A program made the position numbers and the translations under genes. The notes under the pieces were generated by a model. It was not told where the DNA came from, did not search any database, and saw nothing but the letters and a program-made list of their open reading frames with translations. DNA of 64,000 nt from Andrena cerasifolii (taxonomy: Eukaryota; Arthropoda; Insecta; Hymenoptera; Andrenidae). The DNA lies in contig NC_135121.1 of NCBI RefSeq assembly GCF_050908995.1, forward strand, positions 5,084,001 to 5,148,000, written 5' to 3'. Positions 46,136-57,216 of the stretch are shown piece after piece; the first letter of the stretch is position 1; each line of letters starts with the position of its first letter.

Positions 46136-46471
46136 AATAACAGGTACCAAGGCTGATTTGGTCAGTCGGGCACAACCAGGATACCTGATGCCTCGTCCTG
46201 TCTGATAATTACTAGCGTTCGTAGGATTAACACGAATGATGGAAATGCATAGAATTTGAAGCCTGACCAGCTCATAATGAACGCTTCTATCTCCAATGTA
46301 CTGCGTTGTGGTTTTCGTGAAACGAAATTCTGGCACTTAGCATTTAAATTTGTAGCAAATAAATCTATTTCCGGCCTACCAAATGTTCTTACTATTTTAT
46401 TAAACGCAGAGTTATCTAACTCCCATTCTGTATCCTCATTATCGGACCTATCGATAACAACTCTGCGTTGA
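46136..46471 (-). pseudogene. DIRS RNase H-like domain relic
   Basis: One minus frame reads FGRPEIDLFATNLNAKCQNFVSR, shown here only as FGRPEIDLFATNLNAKCQ, then EAFIMSWSGFKFYAFPSF and GILVVPDWPNQPWY, a block typical of the region after reverse transcriptase in DIRS elements. An overlapping 198-codon minus frame (45740-46336) joins the end of this region, out of frame, to the recombinase. Separated from gag by a deletion that removed reverse transcriptase. Confidence 0.8.
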
Positions 46472-46599
46472 CAATTTTAATTGTAGACACATATTACGGT
46501 TCCACTTTTGCACAGAACTCTATCTTATAGTCAAATTTGTTGCAGTCTATGATTCTTTACCATTCATCTAGGTCATTTTTTAGTTTGTCTGCAATTTTA

Positions 46600-48290
46600 C
46601 TTACATTTTGGTTGATCTCAGGTTCTTCTTTTCCCTGAAACCCCTTTCGGCCTGTGCCTTCAGATTGAAGAACTGTTGCTTAGTCTTGAAAAATACCCGT
46701 GATCTGGCTTGTTCTGGCGTATTTGAATTGCCTGCTTGTTTGGAGGATGGCTGCTCCCCTTGCAGGCTCTCTCAGTTTAAATGTTGTTTTCCCCTGGTTG
46801 ACGCTGGACTTCTTTCTGATGTTTGCGCCCTAATGTTTTGGCCCATCTTATCGATGGCCTTGCTTGCATTTATTTTTGGTTCTAGCTTTATGCCAAAGCA
46901 GTGAATGTGGTTTTGTCTTATGTAGCAGATGTTTAATTTGCTTGCTTAGTCCAGAGGCAATAAAGGCTCTTACTGGACTGACACTGTTTAAAGCGAATTT
47001 GTGTTGTGACAACTTTCACGTCGGTCCGTCACCGATTGGCTCTTTGCCGTGGACTCGGTCGCGCGCCTGTTTCGGTCGGCATCGGGGTTGTCACGAATAT
47101 CGTGGAGCCCGGTCAGCACCCATACATTTTATTGTACTTAATATAGAGACTACCGCGTCTCCACCTGAAACAATTGACGATGTCGGCGGGGCCTATATGC
47201 TCGCTTTTGAGCAACGAAAAACCTAGGTACGCGAAACTGTAGACGGCGCTTATTAGTTACCGATGTTTCCGTGATGGGTGAGCGGCGCCTCCTAGCGGCC
47301 GCCCGTGCACTGGTCAGCCGCGACACACTACGTCACAGTGTAATTAATTTTGCTGTGTCACTCAATCTCTCCAGAAACAGTAAACTGTCAATGTTTATTT
47401 CCTCTTGGCGAAGCATTGTGATGGCTGATCTTAATGACATCCGGGCTGACCGAGCTACTTGTTGCGTCTCCATCATGTGGGTATCCCTTTTTACTGCAGA
47501 TTCAGAAATCTCCGGGTTAATGCTTGGGGGGTGCAGACTTTTCTACCTTACATATTTATTAGTTAACTGCTCCTTGTCTTCCATTTCAATACCCTTTGAT
47601 ACTCAGTGGTGCCATCGGACATCTAATGAGGGATAGCGCTTTATCCTGTGGCCATCAGACAGTTAAGGGGTTTTACCAATACCTTTAGAACTGTTTCATC
47701 CAGAGGTGTTTCTTGCTCCTCCTTTTCCTGATTACCAGGGCTCCCTTGTACTTCATCAATAGTCGGTGGTACATTTTCCTTTATCACTATTGATAAATCA
47801 CCAGGAAAGGAAAAAGACTCATTAAAGAAAAATATTTTTATTAGACAGCCAGCGTTTGGTTTTATTTCTACTTGTCTTATTCCTAATGCCTAGCTATTCT
47901 GGTATATTTCTAACATCTCCTGGCTCTCGTGCAAGCGCATTAGTTTTTTTTCTATTCAGAATACTACGGCCGCGCTTCGACAAAATTCGTCGAACGACTA
48001 TGCCTCTAACTCGTCCTGCCTTTGGTGCAAGCTCGTTAGGGTATATTTCTAACCATGTCCTGCCTCTCGTGCAAGCACTTTACTTTCCTCGTTACCTCTG
48101 AATAAACTACCATCTGCAATCCCCAACTATTCGACTCCTGATCCTTCCTGCTCGTTTCACGATTCAATGCTTTCCTGTTCACTCCCTCGTGATGTTTTAA
48201 ACTGTACAAACTGATCCTGAATTTGGATAATTTTTTTCTGCAGGTCCTCTAAGACAGAATTTTCCCTCTTTCCTTTTGGCATTGCGAAAA
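46600..48290 (-). pseudogene. DIRS gag-like relic
   Basis: Starts MPKGKRENSVLEDLQKKI at 48285, a basic then coiled-coil N-terminus. Diverged pieces follow in several frames: PLDETVLKVL (about 47700), then ARMSLRSAITMLRQEEI and FLERLSDTAKLI (about 47440-47350), and CFGIKLEPKINASKAIDKM near 46870. A GC-rich stretch at about 47040-47340 does not read as gag and is probably an insertion. Inferred role: structural nucleic-acid-binding protein. Confidence 0.65.
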
Positions 48291-48374
48291 CAATAAAAGT
48301 CCTCTTTAAATCTACAAAACAAATATGTTTCACTTTGCTACACTCACGCGTATTTCTTCCAGCGCACAACGAAA

Positions 48375-48497
48375 AAATATGACGAGCGGGAAAAACGGAA
48401 GTGGGGAAGAGAATTTCTGGGTCTTACTCTGAACGTTGTGACATCTGGCGCAGGCGAGGATAACTACGCTACACTGTAATCTTGAGAACGAGGCTCG
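48375..48497 (-). repeat. DIRS terminal repeat, gag-proximal copy
   Basis: Complement of 43573-43690 with about 80-85% identity by eye. Lies just upstream of the gag start on the minus strand, as expected for the 5' terminal repeat. Confidence 0.8.
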
Positions 48498-48869
48498 AAA
48501 TATAATTTATGGTGTCCGAAGGGAACCTCTTTGTCTTGCGAGTATAAACACTCGGTGCCGAACTGTTGTCGGGTTTGAAGTGCGTGATGCGTGCTGTGAG
48601 GAAGGAATTCAAGGTTTGCGCTGCCAAAAGACAGTTGCTTGTAAGAAGCAAAGATGGAAACACAAAAAAACGGAAACTTTAAAACGGAAGACGGGTGTTT
48701 TTTTTTCCTTTCATTTATACTCCTTAACATTACACGTGTACCTACTTTAATTCCTAATACTCTTTTTAATAAATGTTATAATTTTTTTATATCTTTAAAA
48801 CACTTTTGCCTGTTTCACGCCCTATGCCGAATGTGACTAATTTCACAAAAAAGTATAAATAAATTTTTT

Positions 48870-48917
48870 TATAAAATCAGAATCTAAATTTCGGGCAAAG
48901 CTGAGTAGTAAAGCTAG
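48870..48917 (+). mobile_element. Helitron 3' end
   Basis: ATAAAATCAGAATCTAAATT then TCGGGCAAAGCTGAGTAGTA and AAGCTAG, followed by T. Same terminus as at 1978 (-) and 19063 (+). 5' end not located. Confidence 0.65.
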
Positions 48918-48919
48918 TA

Positions 48920-50159
48920 TTGTATAAACCATAAAGTACTGTGCAATGTAATACATTTATTTGCCCAATTATCTCATCACATATACGCGATCTGAGTAAA
49001 TTAACCGATTTCTAACAGAAGCACCATCGAATAAGGGCATAATTGTTTCAAATTTTTTAACACTTGACCAGGACCCAAATTTGCCAAACAAAAATATTTC
49101 TATTACTTTTGCGTTGCGAAAATCTTTTTTGGAATATAAAATAAATTTATTTAGAGACGTTAATCCTTCGTGATCAAAACACCAGAAAACCGAAGATTGC
49201 ATCTTTTAATGGTTTCGCAGCTAAAAGTTTATAAATGAAGGCAGTTTTCGTAAAAATCGGTAAATACTGTATGCCTGTATTTTTAAACAATTTTGAATGT
49301 AGAAATTAATGACCTAAATCTCACTAATTTCATATAGACTACGATATATTATTATATTTCAAAATCAAAATCTCTGATAACGAGGTACAAAAGTGATTGA
49401 GTTGGCGTGGAATGGCCCATGAGTGCTGAAATAAAAAAAAACACCATCATTCAATTTAGGAGTTTTGAAGTTCTCGTTCTCTCAGTTTGTATTAATTATT
49501 CGTCATGCACATGCGAAGTAAAACTCGGCGAATTTAATTATATTAACATTCTACTCATCGGCTTTGTCAGGAAATTCTCATTCACGGTCTGTTAAATGAA
49601 TAATCCCATATTAAAGCATTTATCTCCTCGATGTTTAACGCGGATGGTTTTAATATTTAATTTATTGAATTTGGATCCGCGTAAATTGAAATTCTACCAT
49701 TTTGTTTCGAGGTTTCATATTTCCAATTTTATGAAGGGGAGTTATAAATGTTTACACACAGAAATTAATATAATTCAAAGAAGAAACATTATATAATAGG
49801 TGATGGAGTGCGTCGAGCGATGACAGTACAATAGCTCCCAAATGAATGATGCGGAATTGTATATTATTAGGCTAAGGATATCATAGTTGTTATACATATT
49901 ATATTAGTCCGGAAAGAATATGCAGGGTGAGGCACGTAAAGCATGACAACTGAATATTTTTATTTATTGATATATTTATTTAAACGGAAGCCTTTTGATA
50001 AATACAAGAAACATTCATATATACTCTGAGAAATGAAGCGCAGATTAGAGGAAGAATTATACAAGAAATACGTAAACATAGTAGAAGCATAAAGGACGTA
50101 CAGGTACAAACACAATACCAAAATAAAGAAAATAGCAGCTGATTACAAATATGATTAAT
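48920..50159. other. AT-rich interval with one dispersed repeat
   Basis: Apart from the repeat at 49160-49310, only short AT-driven open frames. Confidence 0.45.
49160..49310. repeat. Dispersed repeat, copy 2 (partner at 12760)
   Basis: GAAGGCAGTTTTCGTAAAAA and AAACAATTTTGAATGTAG match copy 1 in the same order. It may be a remnant of a longer AT-rich element. Confidence 0.55.
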
Positions 50160-50500
50160 AACTCTAGATGTAAATGTATGAAATCCGCAGGCGAAGAAAT
50201 CGAACAGTTTACATACTATTGTGAGATAAGAAGAAACAAGACTACCGCCAAGCTGAAATGCCACAGGGGCAAGGGGACTCGCCCGCTCGCTCCACCTTAT
50301 CCCCTCCAAGAAGTCCTACTTTTCGGTTCTTAGCGGCTGTCCATATCCGCGTTCTTCGTCACTGGACGAGCTGTGTTGGAGGGGATACGTTGACGCGAGC
50401 GGGTGATTCCCCCTGGCTCCTGTGACATTTCAGCTTGGAGGTAGTCTTGTTTATTCTCATCTCGCAATAGTACAATGTTCACATTCATACACAACCTACG
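50160..50500. mobile_element. Foldback element, about 340 bp
   Basis: Arms share GAAACAAGACTACC, AAGCTGAAATG(C/T)CACAGG and CGCTCGC..., mirrored about a centre near 50330. The outermost parts (TTACATACTATTG and its inverse) are more diverged. No clear TSD. Confidence 0.75.
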
Positions 50501-50729
50501 AGTAATGGGATTGTATTTCCCCATTAATGTTCGATGATGCTCAATATATAGAAGTGAGTAGTGCCTAAGTTTTCTAGGAGGACTATGTAATCTAAAAAGT
50601 TGTAGAATTTGAGGACACTTAATAAAGTGATTAATCTCTTATAACTAATATATAAATCGGCTATGGATTAACGTCTTTCAAATGCTGATAATCGCAGTTG
50701 GCAAAGAAAAGGCGTATAATTTATAAGTA

Positions 50730-51243
50730 CAGTATTGTCTCGGTAGCGGCTTGCTGGTCAGGACCGGCGTTGAGCGCGTATCGTGAACGGAACCTTAATT
50801 CCGAGTGTTCGTTTGTCGCTTCTTTCTGGCCGAAGGGGGGAGCGAGATGGAACACTGCGTGCGCGGCAAGCGTGCGCGATGGTCGCAAGCGCTTACCGTG
50901 AGCCGGGCCTGCGTCAAGATTTTGCGAAGCGGTTTTCGTGCTCACGGTCAGAGTTAGGAGCGATGGGGCCTAAGTGATGGAGGGGGAAACACCTACAGGA
51001 GCGGTAGTAATGTGTGCGCGAACTGACGCCAGCGCCAAGCCAGTCAAGTGGCCCCAACGTGAACTCAGCCACGGTCAACCAGCGTCGACAATCTATTTCC
51101 CGGCGAAGCTGGTTGGGAGTGGCTGGCTTCGCATTGGGGCCACTTGGCTGGCTTGGCGCTGGCGTCAGTTCGCGCACACATTACCACCGCTCCTGTAGGT
51201 GTTTCCCCCTCCATCACTTAGGCCCCATCGCTCCTAACCGAGA
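50730..51243. mobile_element. Composite repeat, copy 2 (uninterrupted)
   Basis: Starts CAGTATTGTCTCGG after TA. It shares its body with 39347-40250 but lacks the nested foldback. The right half (about 50955-51240) is a strong palindrome: GGAGCGATGGGGCCTAAGTG and its inverse at the end. Confidence 0.75.
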
Positions 51244-51993
51244 GTTCCAGAACTTCTTGATTACTGATAAATTGATTCAATAACAACGGTCCAATATGAG
51301 AACCTGATGGTACATCAAATCGAACAAGAAATCGGATGAAAAATAATTGTTGAATTTGACAACCTGGTACCTCCCATGGACGTAAAGGAAGGTGCAGTGT
51401 TTTTTTTTGGGGGGGGGGGGCAAAAGACGGAAGGGGAATCGCCTGTTTCAGCCATCTTGAGACGGTCAACTTGTGGTGCACTCTGTAGGTAAGATTACTT
51501 ATTAGTACTAGCGTGGCTTGACTTTTGGCGTAGATTGGCGTGCAACTGACGTGGATTGGCGTCGTTTGGTATAGACGTACATAGTGAGTATTTTCGGCGT
51601 CCGTTGTTGTGTAATTATTTATAAATCCAATCGTAAAAATGCCAGTTTGCATTGTGAAAGGATGGTAAACCTCCACGAAAAGTTTGAAAGAAGAGGATAT
51701 AGATGACAGCACTATTTTGACCGGCACAAGATGGCTGAGAGTGTACCGTCCCTCCCCGCGGCCATAAGTCAATTTTATGCACCGTCCTGTCTGTTCATGG
51801 TATCTCCTAATAATAAAACTGGATAACCAAGATAGAATGGAGCCGCATGTACTTAAGGATTTGGGAATTTGAAGGACAGTACCGAAAAGTAAACAGAATT
51901 AAAAGCTTTTCTTACAATTAGATGCGTGTAAATGACATCGACCTGGAAACCTTTTTCAATCGCATCCACAAGGTAGCATTGATAGCATATTTA
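51244..51993. other. Unassigned 184-codon minus frame
   Basis: The frame at 51218-51772 (-) begins in unique sequence and ends inside the preceding repeat. No domain, repeat or localisation signal is recognisable, and a G-run at 51409-51420 gives a Pro-rich patch. Probably a chance frame. Confidence 0.3.
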
Positions 51994-52289
51994 CAGTATT
52001 TCCCAACCTTGTTCGAGGCGCGATCCCCTTTATCAATATTCAAATAACCTGCCCCCTCCCCTCCCCGCCATATAAGGTAATGTAAATTAAATAAGGTAAA
52101 GAAAACACATTCAAAATAGGTATTTAAGAATATAATTCTAACTTAATATTTAATTATCTTAATACATATGTCAAATATACTTAAAGATATTTCATATATT
52201 TAATTATCTTATTTATTGTGATGGTTGTGCTTGCATCTGGGTAGCCAGCTTTATCTTTTTTTCATTCATGCAAAATCAGTGTTAGATAA

Positions 52290-53395
52290 TTAACCTTTAG
52301 GGGACCGGCAAAGCCCCTTTTGAGGCTTCGAGGAAGCAGACTATTTAAAAATGATTTAAAGTATAAATACATATGTGAGTGTTAGAGCTCGATTATGTTT
52401 GCATATATGTTCGACTATAAGTTCTGTTAAATGTGTGCGAATGTCGGGCAGAATAATAGTTTTGCTTCCGCCGCTAGGAAGCGTCGGCTCTGGCAAGTGA
52501 AATATAAAACCAAGGGCATGTAATTAGTAGTTCCTGGACATTCTTATCTATGCAGAATTCCGGCATATGCATTTCGGATACCATCATTTGATTTGTAGGG
52601 ATCCCGTAGCGGTTACCGACGCTCCACCAGAGGGCCACGCGGCGCGAAATCTTCTCGCTTCTGTTCGCTAACCCTCGTTAGTATATATATAAGAGTTCTG
52701 TCCCAGTTCCTGACACTCAGCGTGTCTAAGTCAGGGTCCCGCCAGACAAGCCTTACTGACGAGTCCATTGGCGGGCCGGCCTTTTTCTTTCCTTCTCTGA
52801 TGAAGGTGGTGACCCTTTCTCTTCCGTGGCACTCCCACTATTATAGACTGTCGATCGCTACAGATTTTTGATGATAGTGTCGCCATCTCTGAAACTAAGA
52901 ATTTTTTATAGTTTCGGTTTCTCTAAGATTATTATTTGATATTGTTGTTGTCACGCAAACACTATCAATTTATACCAAAAATAATAAATAAAAACATGCA
53001 AAAAAGAAGAAAACAAAAAAAGACAAGGTGACCGAAAAACTTTCTACGACTACGTCGTTAGCTACATGGGTAACGATAAAAGAAAGTTCTCTGAATTTTG
53101 GTACCTATGTGTTCATTCCTGTAAGTCAGTAAAACTGCTATGTAGGTCAACAAATATTTTTACAATCCGACTACAGATTCGTAATCAGCAGTATCAAAAC
53201 CCCCCAGACATACTGTATTTTTTAAATTGAAAAATGTTAAAAATTTAATTACCGTTCCGGACAGGCAAAGCCCCTTTTGGGGCTCTGCGCAAGTCCTCTA
53301 ATTCTGCACAACATATACGTTATATACATAACAACATTTTTTGGAAACTGAAATCCACTATTTTTGCGACAAAATACCGGTCCTCTAAAGGTTAA
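52290..53395. mobile_element. TTAA-flanked piggyBac-like non-autonomous element
   Basis: TTAACCTTTAGGGGACCGG at 52290 and its inverse (TTAACCTTTAGAGGACCGG) ending 53395, TTAA at each end. GGCAAAGCCCCTTTTG repeats in direct orientation near both ends (52306 and 53263). No transposase; the interior contains a solo LTR. Confidence 0.85.
52594..52862 (+). mobile_element. Solo LTR, 269 bp, 4-bp TSD
   Basis: TGTAGGGATCCCG at the start and ATCGCTACA at the end give the TG...CA structure with a 5-bp inverted TGTAG/CTACA. GATT at 52590-52593 and 52863-52866 is a 4-bp duplication, as for Ty3/gypsy. A TATATATAAG box lies near 52685. Left by recombination between two LTRs. Similar ends to the LTR at 60922. 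Strand is inferred from the TATA box. Confidence 0.82.
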
Positions 53396-53511
53396 TTGAG
53401 TATGGCAATATAACCATATTAAAATAAATAAGTGCTAAGAAAAGTTAACTAAAAAGCCCCCCCAACCCTCCCCCAGAAAACATTTCGGGACCCACAGGTT
53501 GAGAACCACTG

Positions 53512-54973
53512 GCATAATAGATTTACAGTATCCTTCTGAGACTATCTTCCTGAGACAAACCCATGCGGCTCGGGGATTATAATGTCCATAAACAAATAAG
53601 ATAACTTGGAAGTGATTATATTCTCAAAAATTTTATGCATAATATTCTGTTTACTAATTGGTCTCTAGTTACAATTATCAGGTCGCTGTATTTAATTGGT
53701 ATCTATAAATATTCAGCTGAGTTACGCAAACATAGAATGGCGTTTGCAAAATTTTGTACAAGGTGTACTCCTTGACAACTCTTATGATACGTTTTTGATT
53801 ATTGTTATACTTAAAGTAAAATTCATTTTAAAATATATATTTAATAAGACTGTCTTGATTATGTTGAAAAGTGTCACAAACCCTAAAAGATTGCGACCTT
53901 TTTTTTCAAAACTAGTGACGAGTTCATGATATATTGTCACACGTCATTTATAACACCAGGCATTGGTACTGTTAGGGCGAAGTTTATTTCCATCGGTAGC
54001 TAGTGTAATAGTTTAACCCCGCTGCTCATTAAATCCACGTTATCGAATTACGCGGCCGCATGCAACGCGGTAGCACAAAGATATTAGTGAGATTATCGTT
54101 TAAAATTATAACACCGTTCCGAGTGGCAGTTTTTTCCCTCCATTTATAATCAGATCTCGCAAACAGCGGAGGTCTGAAAGCTTGATATTTTTATGACTTT
54201 TAATAGAATTTTCCTACATTTTTTAAACATAAAAAACTACATCAGTTTTGGAAGTCGGTTTTAAAATTTCTAGAACACATACAAAATCACGAAGTGCTCG
54301 TGTAACTTTAATAAATTATAGGTTAGAATAAATGTAAGTTTAATTAAACGATAAGTATCGAAACGATTATACTTCGAATACGGATTCCTTGAAATGACTT
54401 AGTTTATAATAGTTGCGTAACATAAAAACTAACTTAGGATGGAATTGATCTTCAAATAAAGTACGTTTGTGTGCAAATGTAAAAGCATGCTGCAGAGTTA
54501 TCCCACCGAATTTCTCCAAGTATCTTCTCAACAACGAAAATGGAATTACACAAGTGAAGAGAAGACAGTCTTTAGACTTATCGTTAGGCACGTAACGAAA
54601 TAATAAAGCTACATTTATTTAAAATTTAAAACATAAACACTAATGATTTTTAGCTTCCTACATGCCCGTGTAACATATATGAAGATTGCTGATTGGCTTA
54701 ACAAAGGCCAGTTGTAGCTTTAAACGTAACGACAAAAAGAAAAACTGATGTATCAATCAAAATTAGTATTAGTGGCATTATTTGTCAAATGTTAAATTAG
54801 GTATGGAAGTCCAAACTGTGTCTTAGCATTTCATATTCATTTAATTCATTCTCATGATAGACCGCTTTGTTATGCGCAACGATGAAACGAAATAATTTAA
54901 AATGAACATTTCCTTTTTGGGCGGTTCGGATGAAAGTACCTACCCTTGATTCGCAATTAAAACCGACCACCAG
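53512..54973. other. AT-rich sequence before the candidate exon
   Basis: A 74-codon minus frame at 54367-54591 and a 77-codon plus frame at 53696-53929 have no recognised domain. Confidence 0.35.
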
Positions 54974-55162
54974 TCTACACACTCACGCGTCCCCGTTGTG
55001 GTTCGCACAGTCAATTGTGCCGATTCGATGTACCTATCTACGATCTGCCGGGAGTTCCCACAGCCATACGTTACTCTGTGTTATCTCGATTTCCTACTGG
55101 GGTAACCTTCGAATCGATTACTAACAATTTGTATCCGATCAAGTCTCGCGGATCGATTAATC
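54974..55162 (+). CDS. Candidate internal coding exon of a host gene
   Basis: Bounded by a CCACCAG acceptor and the strong donor GTAAGTAT at 55163. One frame is open through the whole 189 bp and includes CRFDVPIYDLPGVPTAIRYS and PTGVTFESITNNLYPIKSRG, with balanced, coding-like codon use in otherwise AT-rich DNA. It starts two bases into a codon and ends with one base over, so it joins the signal-peptide exon at 11585 without a frameshift. Against it: the acceptor has a weak pyrimidine tract (a second acceptor, TTCGCACAG at about 55010, would start in another phase), and I do not recognise the family. Other frames are open for part of the length. Confidence 0.4.
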
Positions 55163-56722
55163 GTAAGTATTATATTTTCCTTTATCGTTACACTGCAATT
55201 TAGAAAATGGTATTTTTCAGGTACAATATAGTACGTTCCTGAAAGTCTATTATAACTATACAAACGAAACTTTCGAGCGATCATTGTCTAATTTGGACGC
55301 GAGTAATTATTACAAAGTCGGTGTAAAATTACAACAATGTAAAAAATGAATAGGTTTGTAATTATGATGTTTCTGAAAAACTGTGTAATCAAAATTTGAA
55401 TTGAAATGTAAAAGTAAATAATTGGATGTAGGCATCTACGATTGTAATTTAGAGTGAGAAATATGTATGCACAAACTGTAGACCAAAGTGTTCAATAAAT
55501 TTCGATGCTAATAAATACACTACTGGAAATACGAAGATGTTTGGAATATCTTTTGAGAGTAAACAGTCAAAGTGAAAGTGTGTTAAAACGAAGTGAGAAA
55601 GATATACGAAAAAGATAATGACTCTTAATGAGTATATCAAAATATTGTGCTAAACACTAAAATGTAAAAATTAGAGGTCGGTCAAGAAGTGGGTAAGGTT
55701 AGAAAATTCATGAAAAATGTTTGAAACCATACAAATGGTTTGAAAAAAAATCTAAATCTACTAATTCTGCTGTGTACAAGAATACATAAAAAAAATCTGT
55801 TTTTGACATGGAGAGTATAAGATTGAGTTTTGTGAGAATGGTGGCGTTTTAAAAAATGAAGGTATACCTATACCTACACCTTCATTACAACTTGAGATTT
55901 GAGACTTTTCGTGGCTTCCAAAAATATCAAAAAAGGTATTACAAATGTGATGTACGATATTTACAAATGTGATGTACAATTGTGCAAAATTTGGAGTCAA
56001 TTGGAAATTTATTTCTGAGATTTCATTTTTCCCATTTATGAAAATCGCGGTTTCAAAAATGTAAGGTTTAAGTGAATACAAAAGATATTAAAATTGTTGT
56101 AATTTTGTTTAAGTATATATATTTTACATTAAAGCATTATGCTTTACAGAGTATCCGAATATTTTTGCGACGTCAAAATTAGGCATTATTTCGTTTACCA
56201 TTTATTAACAAGAAAAGTGTATAAATTAAATAAACAAATGTTATGTTTTTAGCAACTAGAATAAGTATACTAAATCATGAAAAAAACAACGAATCCCTTA
56301 TTTCCAGAATTATTCTAGATACACAACAATATATTTCCAAGTACCACAGTGCCCGAATTTTAATGCGGCTCACTGTATGCACATTGGGGAGGATGTTCAC
56401 TCCTAGGCGTCTTCCAACCACATGCTACACGCGTTGCGCATCTTTCTCGTTTTCTCTGTGTCCTTCATCTTTCTGTTTAGAATGCGCCTAGGAAATCTCC
56501 ACCTTGGAACGGGTGGAACTTCTCCACCGTGCATATGCGGTCGGCCGAAATGATTCATCGGGTCACAGTGTACAAGGTGGATTTTTACGATCTGATTGTG
56601 AGAGCAGAATTTACTCTTTCGACGCATGTGTCGCCCAATGCTTAGATCTGTTTATACGCCCGCGTATTTGGAATCTGCAAATTACTTCGTCCTTTGACCC
56701 ACGCAGGAAATGTAGAAATTAC
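55163..56722. other. AT-rich interval, nothing firm
   Basis: Short frames only. A minus frame at 56403-56627 has Pro/Arg-rich composition and borders the retroelement fragment; not recognised. Confidence 0.35.
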
Positions 56723-56736
56723 TCTGTCCACTTAAT

Positions 56737-57120
56737 TTGACCTCGACCCCCAGCGCAGGCAGTGTCTCGACACTGTGGTTGATGAGGTCTAACAGCGAAA
56801 GCCAACCTGCTGGGATCGAGCTTATGCAGGCGGCTCTACCTTCTCGTGGTCCCTGTTGGACAGCGCCCCCGTCGCCCTGCGGCGTGGAGCGCTGACTAAA
56901 TGAGCTGCTTCCCTCACGGGTAAATCCAACTTGCCCCATGATTCCTAGCGGATGAGGGCAGGGTTTTTCCAAGTCCCATGCTTCACCATCCTCCCACGCC
57001 GATTCCCCTGACAGAGGATGCTAGTAGGTATGCTCATAACATCTTGCAGGCAAAGCTGCGCTACAGCTGAAGCCCTGAGCCGCAGCGCGTCGCTAAATCG
57101 ACCATTTTCTACCAACACTA
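56737..57120 (-). mobile_element. Retroelement fragment with a 14-bp TSD
   Basis: TCTGTCCACTTAAT occurs at 56723-56736 and 57121-57134, flanking 384 bp. Long variable duplications are typical of LINE-type (target-primed) insertion. The minus strand is open over much of it (LLDLINHSVETLPALGVEVK near the end), like the C-terminus or 3' region of a LINE protein, but I cannot name the family. No poly-A tail seen. Confidence 0.65.
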
Positions 57121-57216
57121 TCTGTCCACTTAATGTTACAGTTCAATATGTCTGACTCACGAACTCTTAAGACTGCCAATCAGTCCTGGTATCGCTAGAT
57201 TCCGCTACCACCATTA

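Larger units (their letters stand above)
43573..48500 (-). mobile_element. DIRS-type tyrosine-recombinase retroelement relic
   Basis: DIRS elements replicate by reverse transcription but integrate with a tyrosine recombinase and carry inverted or split terminal repeats rather than LTRs. On the minus strand the order is gag (from about 48290), a gap where reverse transcriptase is lost, an RNase H-like domain (46471-46136) and the recombinase (about 46100-45260). Inverted copies of one terminal sequence lie at 43573-43690 and 48375-48497. Younger palindromic elements interrupt the low-coordinate side. Confidence 0.85.
51994..53511. mobile_element. hAT-like element, outer shell of a three-level nest
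   Basis: Left end CAGTATTTCCCAACC, right end the inverse of CAGTGGTTCTCAACC, with GC-rich subterminal CCCTCCCC/GGGGGAGGG. Flanking octamers resemble each other only in part (GCATATTT and GCATAATA). Most of its length is the later TTAA element. Confidence 0.65.

Noticed and set aside
45740..46336. Intact 198-residue protein
   Set aside because: It fuses an out-of-frame segment of the RNase H region to the recombinase N-terminus and is a relic, not a complete gene.
51218..51772. 184-codon minus frame as a gene
   Set aside because: No recognisable domain, biased patch from a G-run, and it runs into a repeat.
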